The notes: a model not told the origin generated them from the sequence alone. A DNA stretch of 64,000 bases from Fallopia convolvulus (GCA_964016875.1 OZ024725.1:47391427-47455426); one strand, 5' to 3'. Numbered from the stretch's first letter, positions 1 through 11,913 are shown. A program made the numbers and translations.

Positions 1-416
1 GAGAAGTGCACAGATATGGGATATGGGATACGCCAAAGTGGCTGAAAATGAAGATAGTGTTTAGAGTGTGTTCTTCAAATGTCATTATAAGTAAATTTGT
101 GTTTGTAATGATGTTGGGAGAACACACCCGTGTTTAACTTTTGTTAAGTTACAGCTGTAAGCATGTAATGCAAGATTTATACAAAGGAAGCTCTTACGTG
201 AACCTTCAGAGGTAAATTCCTAGGAGCTAGGGTGAATGGGAGGATGTTTGTGTATTATCCGAGGTGAGTTGATCCGAACATAAGGATATTTTTCTCTTAA
301 GTTATATTTATGATATTATGGATTTTTTTTTATGTATTTTGAACATCATTTTCATATTTTATAAACATGTCAAGATCACTACCTCCCTTATATAGTTGTA
401 TACAACATATCACTAC
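1..416. other. No gene recognised
   Basis: AT-rich sequence left of the LINE insertion. I see no coding region, RNA gene or clear terminal repeat. Confidence 0.5.
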
Positions 417-434
417 AATTAATTGTGTTGAATA
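417..434. repeat. Left target-site duplication of the LINE
   Basis: AATTAATTGTGTTGAATA is repeated exactly at 6635-6652, immediately after the LINE's A-rich tail. Two to four A residues of the right copy could belong to the tail. Confidence 0.9.
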
Positions 435-458
435 TTAGATTACGATTTAACTCTCTAA

Positions 459-2420
459 ATGACCAGTACCGGAATTCCCACGCCGGAGCTCCCAAATGTT
501 TCAGCCATGCAGTTGGACGACACGTCCGGCGGACGTCCTCCAGGAAAACCACCTGACCCTATTTCATCTTGGAAAGATGTAGTGGTCACAGGAGGAGCAC
601 ATCAACCTAAAACGGTGATCAATAAAGAGTTTCTCGAAGGCAAAATTAGGGTTACTTTCCCTGAAGGCGAAGATGGTGATCCGGCAATTTCCATTGCGAC
701 TGAAGTAATGAATGCACTAGCATCGGTTTGGGAACATTCAGTAGTAGTCAAACTCCTTGGCCATCCAGTGGCCTTTACCATTATGGAGAAGAAGATAAGA
801 GAGATGTGGAGATTTGCCAATCATATGCAGATAGTTGACCTTACTCATGGATGTTTCCTTGTTCGATTTACTAATGAGGAAGCATGCATGACAGCGCTTA
901 CAACTGGCCCCTGGATGGTCTTCGGAAGATGCATGACAGTCCGACGTTGGACTCCAACTCTGAAAACCTCTGCACCAATCAAGACAACCCCCGCTTGGAT
1001 CCGCATATCCGATCTCCCGGTCACATTATACGAAGAACAAGTTCTTCTCAAGATTGCAGCAGGACTTGGCAATCCCATTCGGGTTGATCCTAGGACCCTG
1101 TACACGAACCGAGGTAAATTTGCGAGGATTTGCGTGGAAATAAACTTAGAGAAACCTCTCAAAGGAACGATTATCATCAATGGAGATCGTTATATGGTGG
1201 AATATGAAGGCCTTCCGACGATCTGTTTTGATTGTGGTCGCTTTGGCCACGTTAAAACTCATTGTCCTTATCGGCCACCAGTCGCGCATCCCATGACATC
1301 TGTTAGCAATCCTCTTCCACCGCAAGGGGGGAGGCAGTCAGTACATAACATGGATAACCCTTCACAAATGCCAACCCTCCCAAAAACTGCTCATGAAGCT
1401 GCTCGCACTGGCAGCGGTGTGTATGGAGAGTGGATGAAACCACAGAGGAGAATGAAGCCGAGAAAACAATCTCAGAAATCTGTTGGATTACTCAAAGATA
1501 GTGGAGAAGGGCCTAGCCGACAACAGCCGGCTGATGGATCCCAAGCAAAGAATGCCAAACCTAAAGAAATCCCTCATCCGTCAATGATCCTTGCTCGTCC
1601 TAGTAATGATCCCAAAGCGAATGGATCGCGATTCGCCATTCTGGAGGAAGAAGATAATGTGATGGACACGGTGCCTGGTATGGTGTCCGACGATCCAATG
1701 AGCTCTGGTGACAACACCTCTGATCCCCCGGCGGCACCCGCGAATTCGGCGGGAGGAAATTCGAATTCAAAATCATCACCGATGCAAATTGTGGCGTCAA
1801 TCCCGGTAAATCCGGAAGTTTTCCAAAACAGTCAAGGCATATCTTATGAGCAGCCTCCTAAAATACGGCAAATTAAAGATTATGGCAAAAAACTTTCGGT
1901 TAATGAAAGACGCAAATCTAGGAGAGAGGAAATGCAATCTTCCATCACACGTAATCCTTTCAAACCAAGCACCAAATCCTTAACTTTAGAAGATAAAAAT
2001 TCTCACCCAAAAAATAAGGAGATCTTATCCAAACTAAAACAGATCACGATCCCAGAAAATACGGTGGATCAGCACCAATCAATCAAACCTTTTGACGCTA
2101 CTTCTATCGTTATTCCTGATATTCCCAAGACCCTTGCCTGTTCAACGCCTACTGCTCAGAACCCTTGTTTGTCCCACACAGCTGAATCTGATTCTCGTAC
2201 CCTAGAACCTGATGGCCAGGGGACCGATTCAAGCATTGCCACCAGTTCTTCGATCAACTACAAACAGCAGGCAGAGCACTCTCTTGTCCCATCACAGACC
2301 GGGCCCCTTCATGACATCTCTACCTCGCCTAGCGAACAAGATGCTAGTCGATTTCATACCTTTGATGACGGAAGAGAGATCTCTCCTATGTCGGGTGTCA
2401 ATGCCACCGACACTCTCTAG
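459..2420 (+). CDS. LINE ORF1 protein (DUF4283 and CCHC zinc knuckle)
   Basis: This 653-residue ORF1 is of the plant L1 type and probably coats the element RNA in ribonucleoprotein particles. Residues about 60-170 resemble the DUF4283 domain common in plant LINE ORF1 proteins, with the stretch around GPWMVFGRCMTVRRW. A CX2CX4HX4C zinc knuckle (CFDCGRFGHVKTHC) starts near residue 256. The C-terminal half is Pro/Ser-rich, low in complexity and probably disordered. The frame is intact. The stop lies 49 bp before the likely ORF2 start, and the ORF2 frame is already open upstream, overlapping ORF1. The start codon was chosen as the first ATG inside the element. Confidence 0.88.
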   Translation: MTSTGIPTPELPNVSAMQLDDTSGGRPPGKPPDPISSWKDVVVTGGAHQPKTVINKEFLEGKIRVTFPEGEDGDPAISIATEVMNALASVWEHSVVVKLLGHPVAFTIMEKKIREMWRFANHMQIVDLTHGCFLVRFTNEEACMTALTTGPWMVFGRCMTVRRWTPTLKTSAPIKTTPAWIRISDLPVTLYEEQVLLKIAAGLGNPIRVDPRTLYTNRGKFARICVEINLEKPLKGTIIINGDRYMVEYEGLPTICFDCGRFGHVKTHCPYRPPVAHPMTSVSNPLPPQGGRQSVHNMDNPSQMPTLPKTAHEAARTGSGVYGEWMKPQRRMKPRKQSQKSVGLLKDSGEGPSRQQPADGSQAKNAKPKEIPHPSMILARPSNDPKANGSRFAILEEEDNVMDTVPGMVSDDPMSSGDNTSDPPAAPANSAGGNSNSKSSPMQIVASIPVNPEVFQNSQGISYEQPPKIRQIKDYGKKLSVNERRKSRREEMQSSITRNPFKPSTKSLTLEDKNSHPKNKEILSKLKQITIPENTVDQHQSIKPFDATSIVIPDIPKTLACSTPTAQNPCLSHTAESDSRTLEPDGQGTDSSIATSSSINYKQQAEHSLVPSQTGPLHDISTSPSEQDASRFHTFDDGREISPMSGVNATDTL

Positions 2421-2469
2421 TGCGATTGCACAATTTGCTGCCTTTCCAATATTTCAATCTTTTCTCAAT

Positions 2470-5400
2470 ATGGGTTCCATGAATTGCCTAAGTATTATGG
2501 TTTGGAATGTTCGCGGTGCAGGCAATGCTAGATTTCAGAACTCACTTCGTGAGTTGATTCGACTCCACCATCCTAGTGTGCTCGCACTTGTTGAACCTCA
2601 CATTAGTGGGGAAAGGGCAGACGCCATATGCCAAAGAATCCATTATGATGGCTTACTCAGAGTTGAAGCTGACGGCTTTTCTGGTGGCATTTGGCTCTTT
2701 TGGAAGTCCTCGGATGTCACCGTCACCCCTATTTCTATTCACCGACAGCATATCACATTTGAAATTTCCAGACGAGGGGATGAGCCTTGGCTTCTCTCGG
2801 CTGTTTATGCCGCGCCCAACCCCGCTCGCCGCTTTGAACTTTGGGATCATCTACAAAACTTTGCACGCATCAATAACCGGCCTTGGCTTCTCGCTGGTGA
2901 TTTCAATGCAACCTTAGGAATGCATGAGCGTGTTCGTCACTCGGAAAGCTCAATTCAATCATCTCTGACTTTCTCGGAAAAAGTTGATAATCTTCAGCTT
3001 ATCGACATGGGTTTCTCTGGGCCTCCATTTACTTGGTCTTCTGGTAACTCTGAAGATACTTTCAACGCTGCTCGGCTGGACCGTGGGCTCTGCAACGAGG
3101 AATGGCGACTTAAATTCCCTCAAGCCACAGTTTTGCATCTAGTTGAGCCTTATTCTGATCATCTTCCTATTCTGATCCAGACTTGTTCGAGGACGCCGTT
3201 CAGTAATGCTCATCGTCCTTTCCGATTTCAGGCTGCTTGGCTTCTTCATTCTAATTTTGAAAACTTTATGTCGGAGTCTTGGAACTCGGAGACGGATTTA
3301 TTTTCCTCTCTCAAAGCTCTTACAGTGGATCTTAATGCTTGGAACCGAAATGTCTTTGGCAACATTTTCTTTAATAAGCGACGTCTCTGGGCTCGAATTG
3401 AGGGAATTGCTAAAGCAATGGCATCTCGCGCTTCTCAAAAACTTATTGATCTTGATAAAAAACTGAAAAAGGATCTTCACATAATTCTCCAGCAAGAGCA
3501 AGCTCTTTGGTTTCAAAAATCACGAACCAGTTTTCTCCTTGAAGGAGATTTAAATACCCGATTCTATCACTTATCAACGGTGGTGAGACGAAATTCTAAC
3601 AGGGTGCTCTCTCTAAAGGATCCTACGGGTGTGTGGGTTTCGGATCACAACATGCTCCAACAGCTTATTCGAAATTATTTCAGCGATTTATTCACTGAGG
3701 AACCTGTCACTCATGCTACTGGACATTCTTATATGGTTTCCTTTCCTCCTCTTGAAAGTTATCATATTGGTGCTCTTTCTCAACCTTTTACCAAGGAGGA
3801 TGTGTGGACTGCCTTGAATATGATGAATCCCTACAAGGCGCCAGGCCCCGATGGGTTCCCGGCTTTATTTTTCCAGAAGAATTGGTCGAAAGTTGGCAAT
3901 CAAACAACACATTCAGTCCTGGATCTTCTTAATCATGGTGTCTTGGCTCCAAATTTGGCTGATGCTCTTATAACCTTAATTGCAAAAGTTGAAAATCCTT
4001 CTATCCCTGCTGATTTCCGCCCGATTTCACTGCTGAATGTGGTTTTCAAAATTGCCACGAAGGCGCTTGTTAATCGTCTGAAACCAATCCTTCCTGATCT
4101 CGTGTCCCCGGCGCAAGCAAGTTTCATACCTGGGCGTCAAATCATTGACAACGTTGTTGTCGTGCAGGAGGTTCTCCACACTATGTGTGCTCATAATAGC
4201 TCGGTGAGATGGATGATGATAAAAGTAGACCTTGCCAAGGCCTACGATCGGATCAGGTGGACTTTCTTGGAGGAGACTCTTATACAAGCCCATCTACCGA
4301 ATTGTCTTATCGATATTATTATGAAAACTCAAACGGAGGGGAATATGGAGGTTCTATGGCAGGGTGCTCGTACTGGGATGTTTAACCCTTCCCGTGGTGT
4401 TCGGCAAGGCGATCCTCTATCGCCATATCTTTTTGTTTTATGCATGGAGCGGCTTTCGCACCTCATTCAAGAGTCTGTCCTAAATTTGCATTGGAAACCG
4501 GTTGAAATTAGAGGCATCTCTATTTCTCACCTATTCTTTGCGGATGACTTAATCTTATTTGCTGAAGCGTCTTTGGAACAAGCTAATGTTATTAAAGCAT
4601 GCCTTGACACCTTTTGCACTATCTCTGGTGAGCGTGTAAATTTCCATAAAAGCTCTGTTGTGTTCTCAAGGAAAGTTCGCAGCCCGGTGAGAAATGATAT
4701 TTGCTCTGCTCTCTCAATGCCAGTTGCGGACGATTTGGGTAACTACCTTGGCGTCCCTACAACCTGTGGGAAAATTTCCAAAGAGCACTACGCTTTCCTA
4801 CTTGATAAAGTCTCTTCTCGACTGCGAGGTTGGCAAGCTAAGAGCCTTTCTATGGCAGGACGAACTACACTTGCAAACTCGGTTCTTACAAGCCTTCCCT
4901 TGTATGTTATGCAAGCTACACTTGTCCCCCGATCAATTTGTGACAGCATAGATAAAACCATTTGTGATTTTCTGGGGCTCTTCTGATGCTTCAAAGAAGA
5001 TGCATTTGATGTCTAAAGAAAAAATTGGTAGGCCTAGATCAGAAGGGGGACTCGGAATTCGATCAATGCGACAGGCCAATGCGGCGATTCTCGCCAAACT
5101 CGGTTGGCGTATCATCACGGAACCTAATACAACTTGGTGTCGGCTCTTAAGGGGTAAATATTGTCACAACAGGCTGGACATCGATATGTTTAGGCCGATC
5201 TCCCCTTCGTCTCACATGTGGAAAGGCATAATTCATGGTGCCCCTGTCTTAGCTAAAGGGGTTCGTATTTCAGTGGGGAATGGAAGATCAACACTTTTTT
5301 GGTTACATCCCTGGATTCATAACTCTCTTCTCATTGATGTTGCTGTTATACCAGTTCCAGATGAGATCATTGGTTGTACGGTTGCTGAATTATGGACGGG

Positions 5401-6574
5401 ATCTTCTTGGAAGTGGCCAGTTTTGGATTCTTACCTCTCGACTTCCACAAAACAAGCCTTGTTGGCCGTTACAGTGAGCCAAGATTTGAGCGATATTGAT
5501 CGCTTCTACTGGGGACCTGCACCCACTGGTGTGTTCTCCACAAAAACAGCAATGAAAATCGTTAGGGATCAATCTCCTCCACCCCCTACGCCGACTGTCA
5601 ATTGGAAGAATGTGTGGTCCGTTCCAGTGCAGCACCGAGTTCGAAACTTTATATACCTTTTGCTTAATCATTGCCTGATGTGTAACTCAAACAGATATCG
5701 CAGGCATCTTGCGAACGCTCCAGACTGCCCACGGTGTGGATTGGAAGAAACCGAACTGCACATGCTTCGGGATTGTGGCTCTATTAGACAGATTTGGCTA
5801 GCTCTATATGGTAATTCTATGCCACCTCAATTCTTCTCCCTCAATTTAACTGAATGGGTTACCACTAATATCAAGAATTATGACATAGCTGCTACTACCT
5901 TTGCTAACATGCTATGGTATACTTGGAAAGCCCGGAATTCGATCGTTTTTGAGGGAATTGATACAGCCAACACACTCTCTTCCACGGTGGTGCATATTTC
6001 TGACTTATATTGGAGTTGCAAGTCTCAATTGGCCGTGAGTGGTAACTCCGCTGTTTCAACACTTCCCAGCGCTGTTAAGAAATGGAGTGCTCCACCTGCA
6101 GGTTTTCTAAAACTTAATGTCGATGGCGTGTCAAAGGGTAACCCGGGTTTGGCCGGTGGAGGGGGTTTATTCAGGGATCATGAAGGCACCTTTCTCCAGG
6201 GCTTCACTTTCCTTTGTGGCATTTGCTCTGCCTTAAGGTCTGAGTTATGGGCTATCTTCCATGGTATTAATATGGGTATATCTCTTAACATACCCCATTT
6301 GATTATTGAGTCAGACTCGTCCATTGCTATTTCCCTTGTGCGTGAAGCATTACCAAGTACTCACCCTGATTTTTTTCTCATTCGCCAGTGCAAACAACTG
6401 ATTGAGAATGTCAACATGGAAGTTCAGCTAGTTCATGTTCCACGGATAGCCAATGCCGCTGCTGATCATATTGCTAATCTATCTCTAGCTTTTAATTTAT
6501 CTTTCAATAAGGTGGATGTACCACCACTTTCTCTTATTAGTATTTTGTCTAATGACAATGCGAACTTGATGTAA
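2470..6574 (+). pseudogene. LINE ORF2 polyprotein, frameshifted
   Basis: ORF2 supplies target-primed reverse transcription. In order I see an apurinic-type endonuclease (WNVRGAGN, GDFNATLG, SDHLPI), a reverse transcriptase (YKAPGPDGFP, KVDLAKAYDR, GVRQGDPLSPYLF, catalytic FADD at 4537-4548), a zf-RVT region (CPRCGLEETELHMLRDC) and a C-terminal RNase H domain (NVDGVSKGNPG and a later ESDSS). The first frame stops at 4984-4986. The homologous reading continues in the +1 frame from about 4964, so a single small indel near 4970-4980 breaks the protein between the RT thumb region and the zinc-binding part. No other stop interrupts either half. Start chosen at 2470, the first ATG before the endonuclease; 2479 is an alternative. 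Confidence 0.9.
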
Positions 6575-6634
6575 CCTGTTTTGCTGCAAGCTTAATACAA
6601 ACAGGCATAGCCCTCTCCATTCTAATCAAAAAAA

Positions 6635-6652
6635 AATTAATTGTGTTGAATA
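6635..6652. repeat. Right target-site duplication of the LINE
   Basis: Exact copy of positions 417-434, directly after the A tract. Confidence 0.9.
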
Positions 6653-7155
6653 GTTGGTTTGAACAGGATCAAAACCAATCGATGATTAATCAAGGAAACT
6701 TTTAACGAATCAAATCGATATCTGAATCGAATTTGAAGAGAAAATGCCATAATGGCATGTCTTAAGTTTGGAAATAAAAATAATTAAGGATTAAACTAAC
6801 ATATTTCTTGCATGATGATCGCCCCTCTCCCTCATTCAGGTCATCATCAATTCATCATCCACGTCAATCCGCATACTTGAAACCCTGCACGTCGCGCCCA
6901 TCACCCGCCACCACACCCTCGCCGGCTAAATTCAATCAAAAGAATAATAAACACAACTTTCCATTGCTGCCTTGCTGGCTACACAGCATATCATCCCACA
7001 GGAAACAAGATCCAACAACGACGAGCAAGCCACTTCCTTTCCCCAAATTAAAAAAAAAAATACAGAACTTTTCTTAATTGATGTAAAATCCCCACAATAC
7101 ATTTCTCCATCTATCCAAAAATCATTCGCCAACGATCTCCTCCTCCGCCGTCGCC
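6653..7155 (+). promoter_or_regulatory. Upstream region and 5' leader of the COBRA-like gene
   Basis: About 500 bp between the LINE and the start codon. I see no other gene and no convincing TATA box. The last 60 bp are C-rich, and the start codon context GCCATGGCC is favourable. If the promoter is short, the LINE inserted right upstream of it. Confidence 0.4.
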
Positions 7156-9234
7156 ATGGCCGGCGTCCTGTTCACCGTCCTCGCCCTCGCATCCCTTCTT
7201 CCGCTCACCCTCTCTCAAGTGACCCCTCCATCGCCGCCCTCCCCCTCCCCCACCCTCATCTCAACCTCTCCGGCACCAGCGCCGGCTCCGGCATCCGACA
7301 CCTGCAACGGAATCTTCCTATCCTACAGCTACCTCGGCGGCCGGAGGCTTCCCCCTCGGAAGAGGGACGACCCGGCCAAGCAGCCCTACAGGTTCCAGTC
7401 AGCGTTGACCGTGCTCAACAACGGCGACGAGGAGCTCAAGTCCTGGAACGTCTTCGTTGGGTTTCAGCACGACGAGTTCCTCGTCTCCGCCACCAACGCC
7501 GTCATCGCCGACGGAACCACCACCCTCCCCACCGCCGTCGGAAACGGCACCGTCTTCGCTGGCTTCCCCCAGAATGATCTCAAGACGGGGATTCAGACGG
7601 CCGGGGACATCAACCAGATGAGCGTTGTGGTTCGGATGGTGGGCACTCAGTTTGGAGTCAAACCCCCCGATGTTCCCATGCCCTTCAATATTTCACTGGT
7701 CAACGATGGCTATATTTGCCCTGAACCTTCCATGGATGGTATGTCCAAATTTCTAACAATTTTATAATATATGTTATCTTATATAGCAAATTAGTAACAT
7801 TTGTTGTGCTCAGACAACACGACCATGATCCTGTGCTGCTTAAAGGATCCGGACGCAGTGCCAACCGTTATAACGGAAACCAAATTCATGGCCCGAAAGA
7901 AAGGCGACCTCACCATCATGTACGACGTCACCCAAACATACGGCCAAAACTACTGGGCCAAGGTCACAATCTCCAACCACAACCCCCTCGGACGCCTCGA
8001 TTACTGGATGCTCAGCTGGGACTGGATGCGCGACGAGTTCATCTACGCCATGCGCGGGGCCTACCCTTACGTCATCGACATGAACGACTGCCTCTTCGGC
8101 CCTCAAGCCGTCATCTACTCCAACCCGGATCTCAACACCGGCCTCAACTGCCATAGGACCCCGGTTCTGGTCGACCTCCCTCCCACCAAGGCCAACGACT
8201 CCCAGCTAGGCTACGTCCCGTTCTGTTGCAGAAACGGCACCGTTTTGCCCCCTTCAATGGACCCCACCAAGTCCTCCTCCGCCTTCATGATCCAGGTCTA
8301 CAAAATGCCCCCCGATTTGAACCAATCCGCGCTCTTCCCGCCACAGAATTGGAGGATCAACGGGACTCTCAACCCGGATTACAAATGCGGGCCCCCCGTC
8401 CGGGTCAGCCCGAGCGAGTTCGTGGACTCGGGCGGGCTTCCCACCAACAAGACCGCCGTCGCCAGCTGGCAGGTGGTGTGCAACATCACCCAGGCCAAGA
8501 ACTCGCACCCGAAGTGCTGCGTTTCGTTCTCGGCTTACTACAACGACTCCATCGTCCCCTGCCCCACGTGCGCGTGCGGGTGCCCCACCACCTCGTCCCG
8601 CACGTGCAGCACGAAGGCCCCCGCCGTGCTCATCCCGCCCGAGGCGCAGCTCGTCCCGTTCGAGAACCGGACGAAGCTGACCTTGGCGTGGGCGGAATTG
8701 AAGCACCAGCTCGTCCCAAATCCGTTGCCTTGTGGAGATAACTGTGGCGTTAGCCTCAACTGGCATTTGCTAACGGATTTCGCGAAAGGGTGGACGGCGA
8801 GGGTGACGCTTTTCAACTGGGAGGATAACATTTTCCCGGACTGGTTCGTGGCGTTCGAGCTCGATAGGGCCGCGGCTGGGTTCGAGAAGGCGTACTCGTT
8901 TAATGGGACGCTTATGACGGATACGAATGATACGGTTTTCATGCAAGGGCTTGAAGGGTTGAATTACCTTCTTGGGGAGACCAACGGGACGAAGCCGGAG
9001 AAGGATCCGAGGGTTCCCGGGAAACAGCAGTCGGTAATGTCGTTTACGAAGAAAGGTATGGGGAATTTGAAGATTGTTGCGGGTGATGGGTTTCCTAGTA
9101 AGGTTTACTTTAATGGGGAGGAGTGTTCTATTCCTAGTGTTATTCCTATCAATGGTGGTGTACGTAACGGGATTTGGGGTTCGGGTGTGTTGTGCATTGT
9201 TGGTTTGTTGGTTTTTATGTTTCTTGGGCTATAG
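7156..9234 (+). CDS. COBRA-like protein, COBL7 type (GPI-anchored)
   Basis: Two exons, 7156-7738 and 7814-9234, with a 75-bp GT-AG intron, join in frame to 667 residues, close to the length of Arabidopsis COBL7. COBRA-like proteins sit on the outer plasma membrane and affect cellulose deposition and oriented wall growth. Visible are a signal peptide (about residues 1-20), a Pro-rich spacer, an N-terminal region found in the long COBL7-11 subgroup, the COBRA domain with many N-glycosylation sequons, and the family Cys motif KCCVSFSAYYND followed by PCPTCACGC. The C-terminus is hydrophobic (GSGVLCIVGLLVFMFLGL) after a small-residue stretch, as expected for GPI attachment. No disruption is seen. 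Coding GC content is far above the surroundings. Assignment to the long subgroup is firm; the exact orthologue among COBL7-11 is inferred. Confidence 0.93.
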
Positions 9235-9408
9235 GGATGAATGGGATATGTGTTTATAGTTTCTTGGATTATGTCTTTGATTATTTTTTTCTTTGGGTTA
9301 TCAACTTATATTGGTTGAAGATTTTGGAGCTGATGGAACTGTTGGTTTATACATGAAGTTGTAATGCTATACTGAATTAAAGTGTGTTCTTACTAGGATA
9401 CGAGGATT

Positions 9409-9620
9409 TTTTTTTTTTTTTTTTGGTGGGCTGGGCCCTCGCCCAGTTCAACACTTTGTGCCTACGTCTGGACCGGAGTGTGGTTGCACCCCGTAAGGGG
9501 TGTTGCTCCTCCCAAGCCTCTCTGCTGCATCCATACCGTCAGAGAGTCTCGAACTCGAGACCTCTGGACAAATGCTTAAGCGACCTAGCGCCAATTACCA
9601 CTAGACCAAGAGGTACTTGG
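9409..9620 (-). mobile_element. tRNA-derived SINE with poly(A) tail
   Basis: The minus strand starts with a tRNA-like head. A box A-like TGGTCTAGTGGTAATTGG lies at 9591-9608 and a box B-like GAGTTCGAGAC around 9545-9556. A tRNA-unrelated body follows, and an A tract (T run 9409-9424 on the plus strand). A 15-bp direct repeat, TAGGATACGAGGATT, flanks it exactly at 9394-9408 and 9621-9635. About 210 bp long, inserted just downstream of the COBRA-like gene. The promoter boxes and duplication make this a SINE, not a tRNA gene. Confidence 0.88.
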
Positions 9621-9635
9621 TAGGATACGAGGATT

Positions 9636-9949
9636 ATGGCCAAATGGTAAATTGTAACATTTTTCTTTCTTTCCACGGGCGAAATAATCAAAGGATATTA
9701 CTCTACTTTCCCCAAATTAGGCTACTGTTAAAAAAAATGTCATCTATGATCTTGAGGTTTAATTTGTTTGCACTGATATAATTGAGCATTAGTATTGTTG
9801 AATGATAATTCATATTACCAAAACACTTAAATAAAAATGGGATATGTAATAACCCCAAAGGCTAAGGAACCATGGCTTTGTCCAAATATTATAGTGGGGT
9901 TATCATTTTGGGCCTAATGTGAGAGCCCATGTGACTGAAGAAGATGCAC
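9636..9949. other. No gene recognised
   Basis: AT-rich sequence between the SINE and a LINE remnant; nothing recognisable. Confidence 0.4.
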
Positions 9950-10385
9950 CACACGAAGGGCGGTGTGGGATCCGTCAAAGAGCCCTATTGTCTCCTTATC
10001 TTTATGCTTTAGCCGCTAAATATATGCACAAAATCCTGAACAAGATGAGTTACAAACTTACAACAGCAATTTCAGATTCCATGTCACATGTAAAGAGCTC
10101 ATGCTTATGCATTTAACTTTTGCCGACGGCATGTTCTTGTTCGATCAACAAAGGGAACCCGATGTCAGTTAACTACATCATCGATACCATCCAACATTTC
10201 GATCCAAGGCTACGAGGCTTATTTGCAACCATAAAAAATCCAATCTTTTTCTGTACTAACATGGAACAAGCTTGGACGTAGAGTGTTGCTGACACGCTTG
10301 GCCTCCAAATTGGGCAACTCCCATTTACGTACCTTGGTTTGTCTTTGCATTCATGTAAGCTTAATAGTAACGAATATGACAGATA
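9950..10385 (+). pseudogene. Decayed LINE reverse-transcriptase fragment
   Basis: Broken translations match the middle of a plant LINE ORF2. GIRQRALLSPYLYALAAKYM resembles the GVRQGDPLSPYLF block, and about 100 codons later comes LGLQIGQLPFTYLGLSLHS, resembling the conserved YLGLPL block. Several stops and frameshifts lie between, including where the FADD motif should be (a TFADD-like reading near 10115-10135). No tail or terminal duplication was found. Unlike the 0.4-6.6 kb LINE, this is an old remnant of another LINE family. Confidence 0.65.
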
Positions 10386-10389
10386 CACC

Positions 10390-11016
10390 CAGAAAAGTTT
10401 TCAAAAGTTACCAAACGATTATCCCTAGGTAGTGACACAAACGGTTATGACAGATACACTTGCCATAAGAACTTTGTTCCCTACAAGGTACTAAGTTTCC
10501 TCTTGAGTAACTCGGTTCCCTCACAAAACTTCTTTGATAACCTTTACGCCCTATGCTTCGGGGATATTGTTCCCTTCTCACGAACTCAAGTTCACTTATA
10601 CGTGCATCTACTTCACACACCCAAGCTCATGTTATAATGAAATGTGCTCTTATATTGTTGTGGTTATGAACCTAGATTACACTAAAAGGCATTGATAATG
10701 ATGACACTAAAATCACCAACAATAATAGGGGACATCTTTTAACATATCCATAGCTGTATATATATGTCTGTCTAATAATGGAAATTTGAACATGTGTATG
10801 GAGATTCTGATATAGTACTCGGTAATCAGCATGCTTCAATAATGATTCTGATACAGTTCTCTTCTTCTGAATGGTGTAATGCGCTTTGTTTTGAACAACT
10901 AGCTTCAATGTCTCTTATTAAAAAAGAAATTCACAACTTTATTGTTGGACTCTTTGACAACAAGGATAATTGATAGGATAATATTGTGTACATGTGTGTA
11001 TTATTATTTCCTTATA
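10390..11016. other. No gene recognised
   Basis: Non-coding AT-rich DNA up to the Copia-1 target site. No open frame with recognisable similarity. Confidence 0.4.
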
Positions 11017-11021
11017 CCATG

Positions 11022-11436
11022 TGTAATTTTCATTCGACTCAGATACTAGAATCAACTCAAAAATAGTAAACAAACAAGTAAACGGAAGAACAAGTGAACA
11101 CAAGCAATTGGTGACGCAGTTCGACAAAGCCTACATCTGCGGAGCCTCAGAGAGGAAGCTCGTCTCAAAATATCCACTAGATCTCAGAAGTTTACAAGCA
11201 GGTTACACACAGCAACACGAAGAGCAAAGAATAACCAAGAACAAACAGATTCAAAGGTACAAGAATGGAGAAACACAGAAAAGCGAAGAAGAGAAGATCT
11301 AGGGTTTCGGCCCCCTAAGGCTGACAAAGCTCGGAGATGGAGCTTTGTTGGATCTTGGACCACGAAGTTGAAGAAGCGAGATCTGGCTTCCTCAAACACC
11401 AATCGTCGGACCACCGGAGAAGGTCTCGAGCCACCA

Positions 11437-11493
<57 letters not shown>

Positions 11494-11913
11494 CTCTTTC
11501 TTTTCTCTTTCTTTTCTCTCTCTTTCTCTAAGCTCTCTTTCAGATGCGATTTTTCGAATGAGCTCGAAGAGCACAAAACCAGCTATTTATAGCTAGGTCA
11601 AGAGGAGCGTCTCCCAGAAACGAATAAGGAGATTGGGCCAGGTTCTTCAAAGTGATGATACGGCCCAAAACCAAAGACGAAGCCCAATAGCAATTCTAGC
11701 TAACTCAACTCGGTTTAATCCGGTTTAAGCCGTCCAACCGGGTTTGGCCCGGAGTTGCTCAATCCGGTTTACCTCGTTCTAGTAAGCTATTAATGCTATT
11801 GAACCCGGTTCTGAACTTGGCATATTTTCTACTTCAATTCATGTTACAATATGTGCTATACCATTACTTTATGTCACTAGAAATAATACTTAGCTTAATT
11901 CTAGAACATAGCA
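11022..11913 (-). repeat. Copia-1 3' LTR (left copy)
   Basis: 892 bp, TGTAATTTTCATTCG...CATAGCA on the plus strand. It carries a long (CT)n tract at about 11442-11490 that is much shorter in the partner LTR. Minus-strand TATA box CTATAAATAG at 11583-11592. Confidence 0.93.
11440..11515. repeat. CT microsatellite expanded in one LTR only
   Basis: An uninterrupted (CT)n run of about 50 bp followed by TTTTCTCTTT repeats. The matching site in the other LTR (about 17031-17060) has only six or so CT units. The difference of roughly 50 bp accounts for the LTR length difference and must postdate insertion. Confidence 0.9.

Larger units (their letters stand above)
435..6634 (+). mobile_element. L1-type LINE, almost full length
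   Basis: A non-LTR retrotransposon bounded by an exact 18-bp target-site duplication and ending in a short A tract (about 6628-6634). It holds ORF1 (nucleic-acid-binding, 459-2420) and ORF2 (endonuclease, reverse transcriptase, zf-RVT, RNase H, 2470-6574). Only 24 bp separate the left duplication from the ORF1 start codon. Either the 5' UTR is extremely short, or reverse transcription stopped just upstream of ORF1. ORF2 is broken once, so this copy cannot make a full ORF2 protein. The exact duplication and otherwise open frames indicate a fairly recent insertion. Confidence 0.93.

Noticed and set aside
7806..8766. Several long alternative frames over the COBRA-like gene
   Set aside because: They arise from the high GC content of the real exons and match nothing.
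9541..9620. A possible tRNA gene with box A and box B
   Set aside because: It is joined to a tRNA-unrelated body, ends in an A tract and is bounded by a 15-bp TSD, so it is the head of a SINE.
11337..11592. Ser/Leu-repeat and Arg/Glu-repeat reading frames
   Set aside because: They are translations of the CT microsatellite in an LTR, on both strands.
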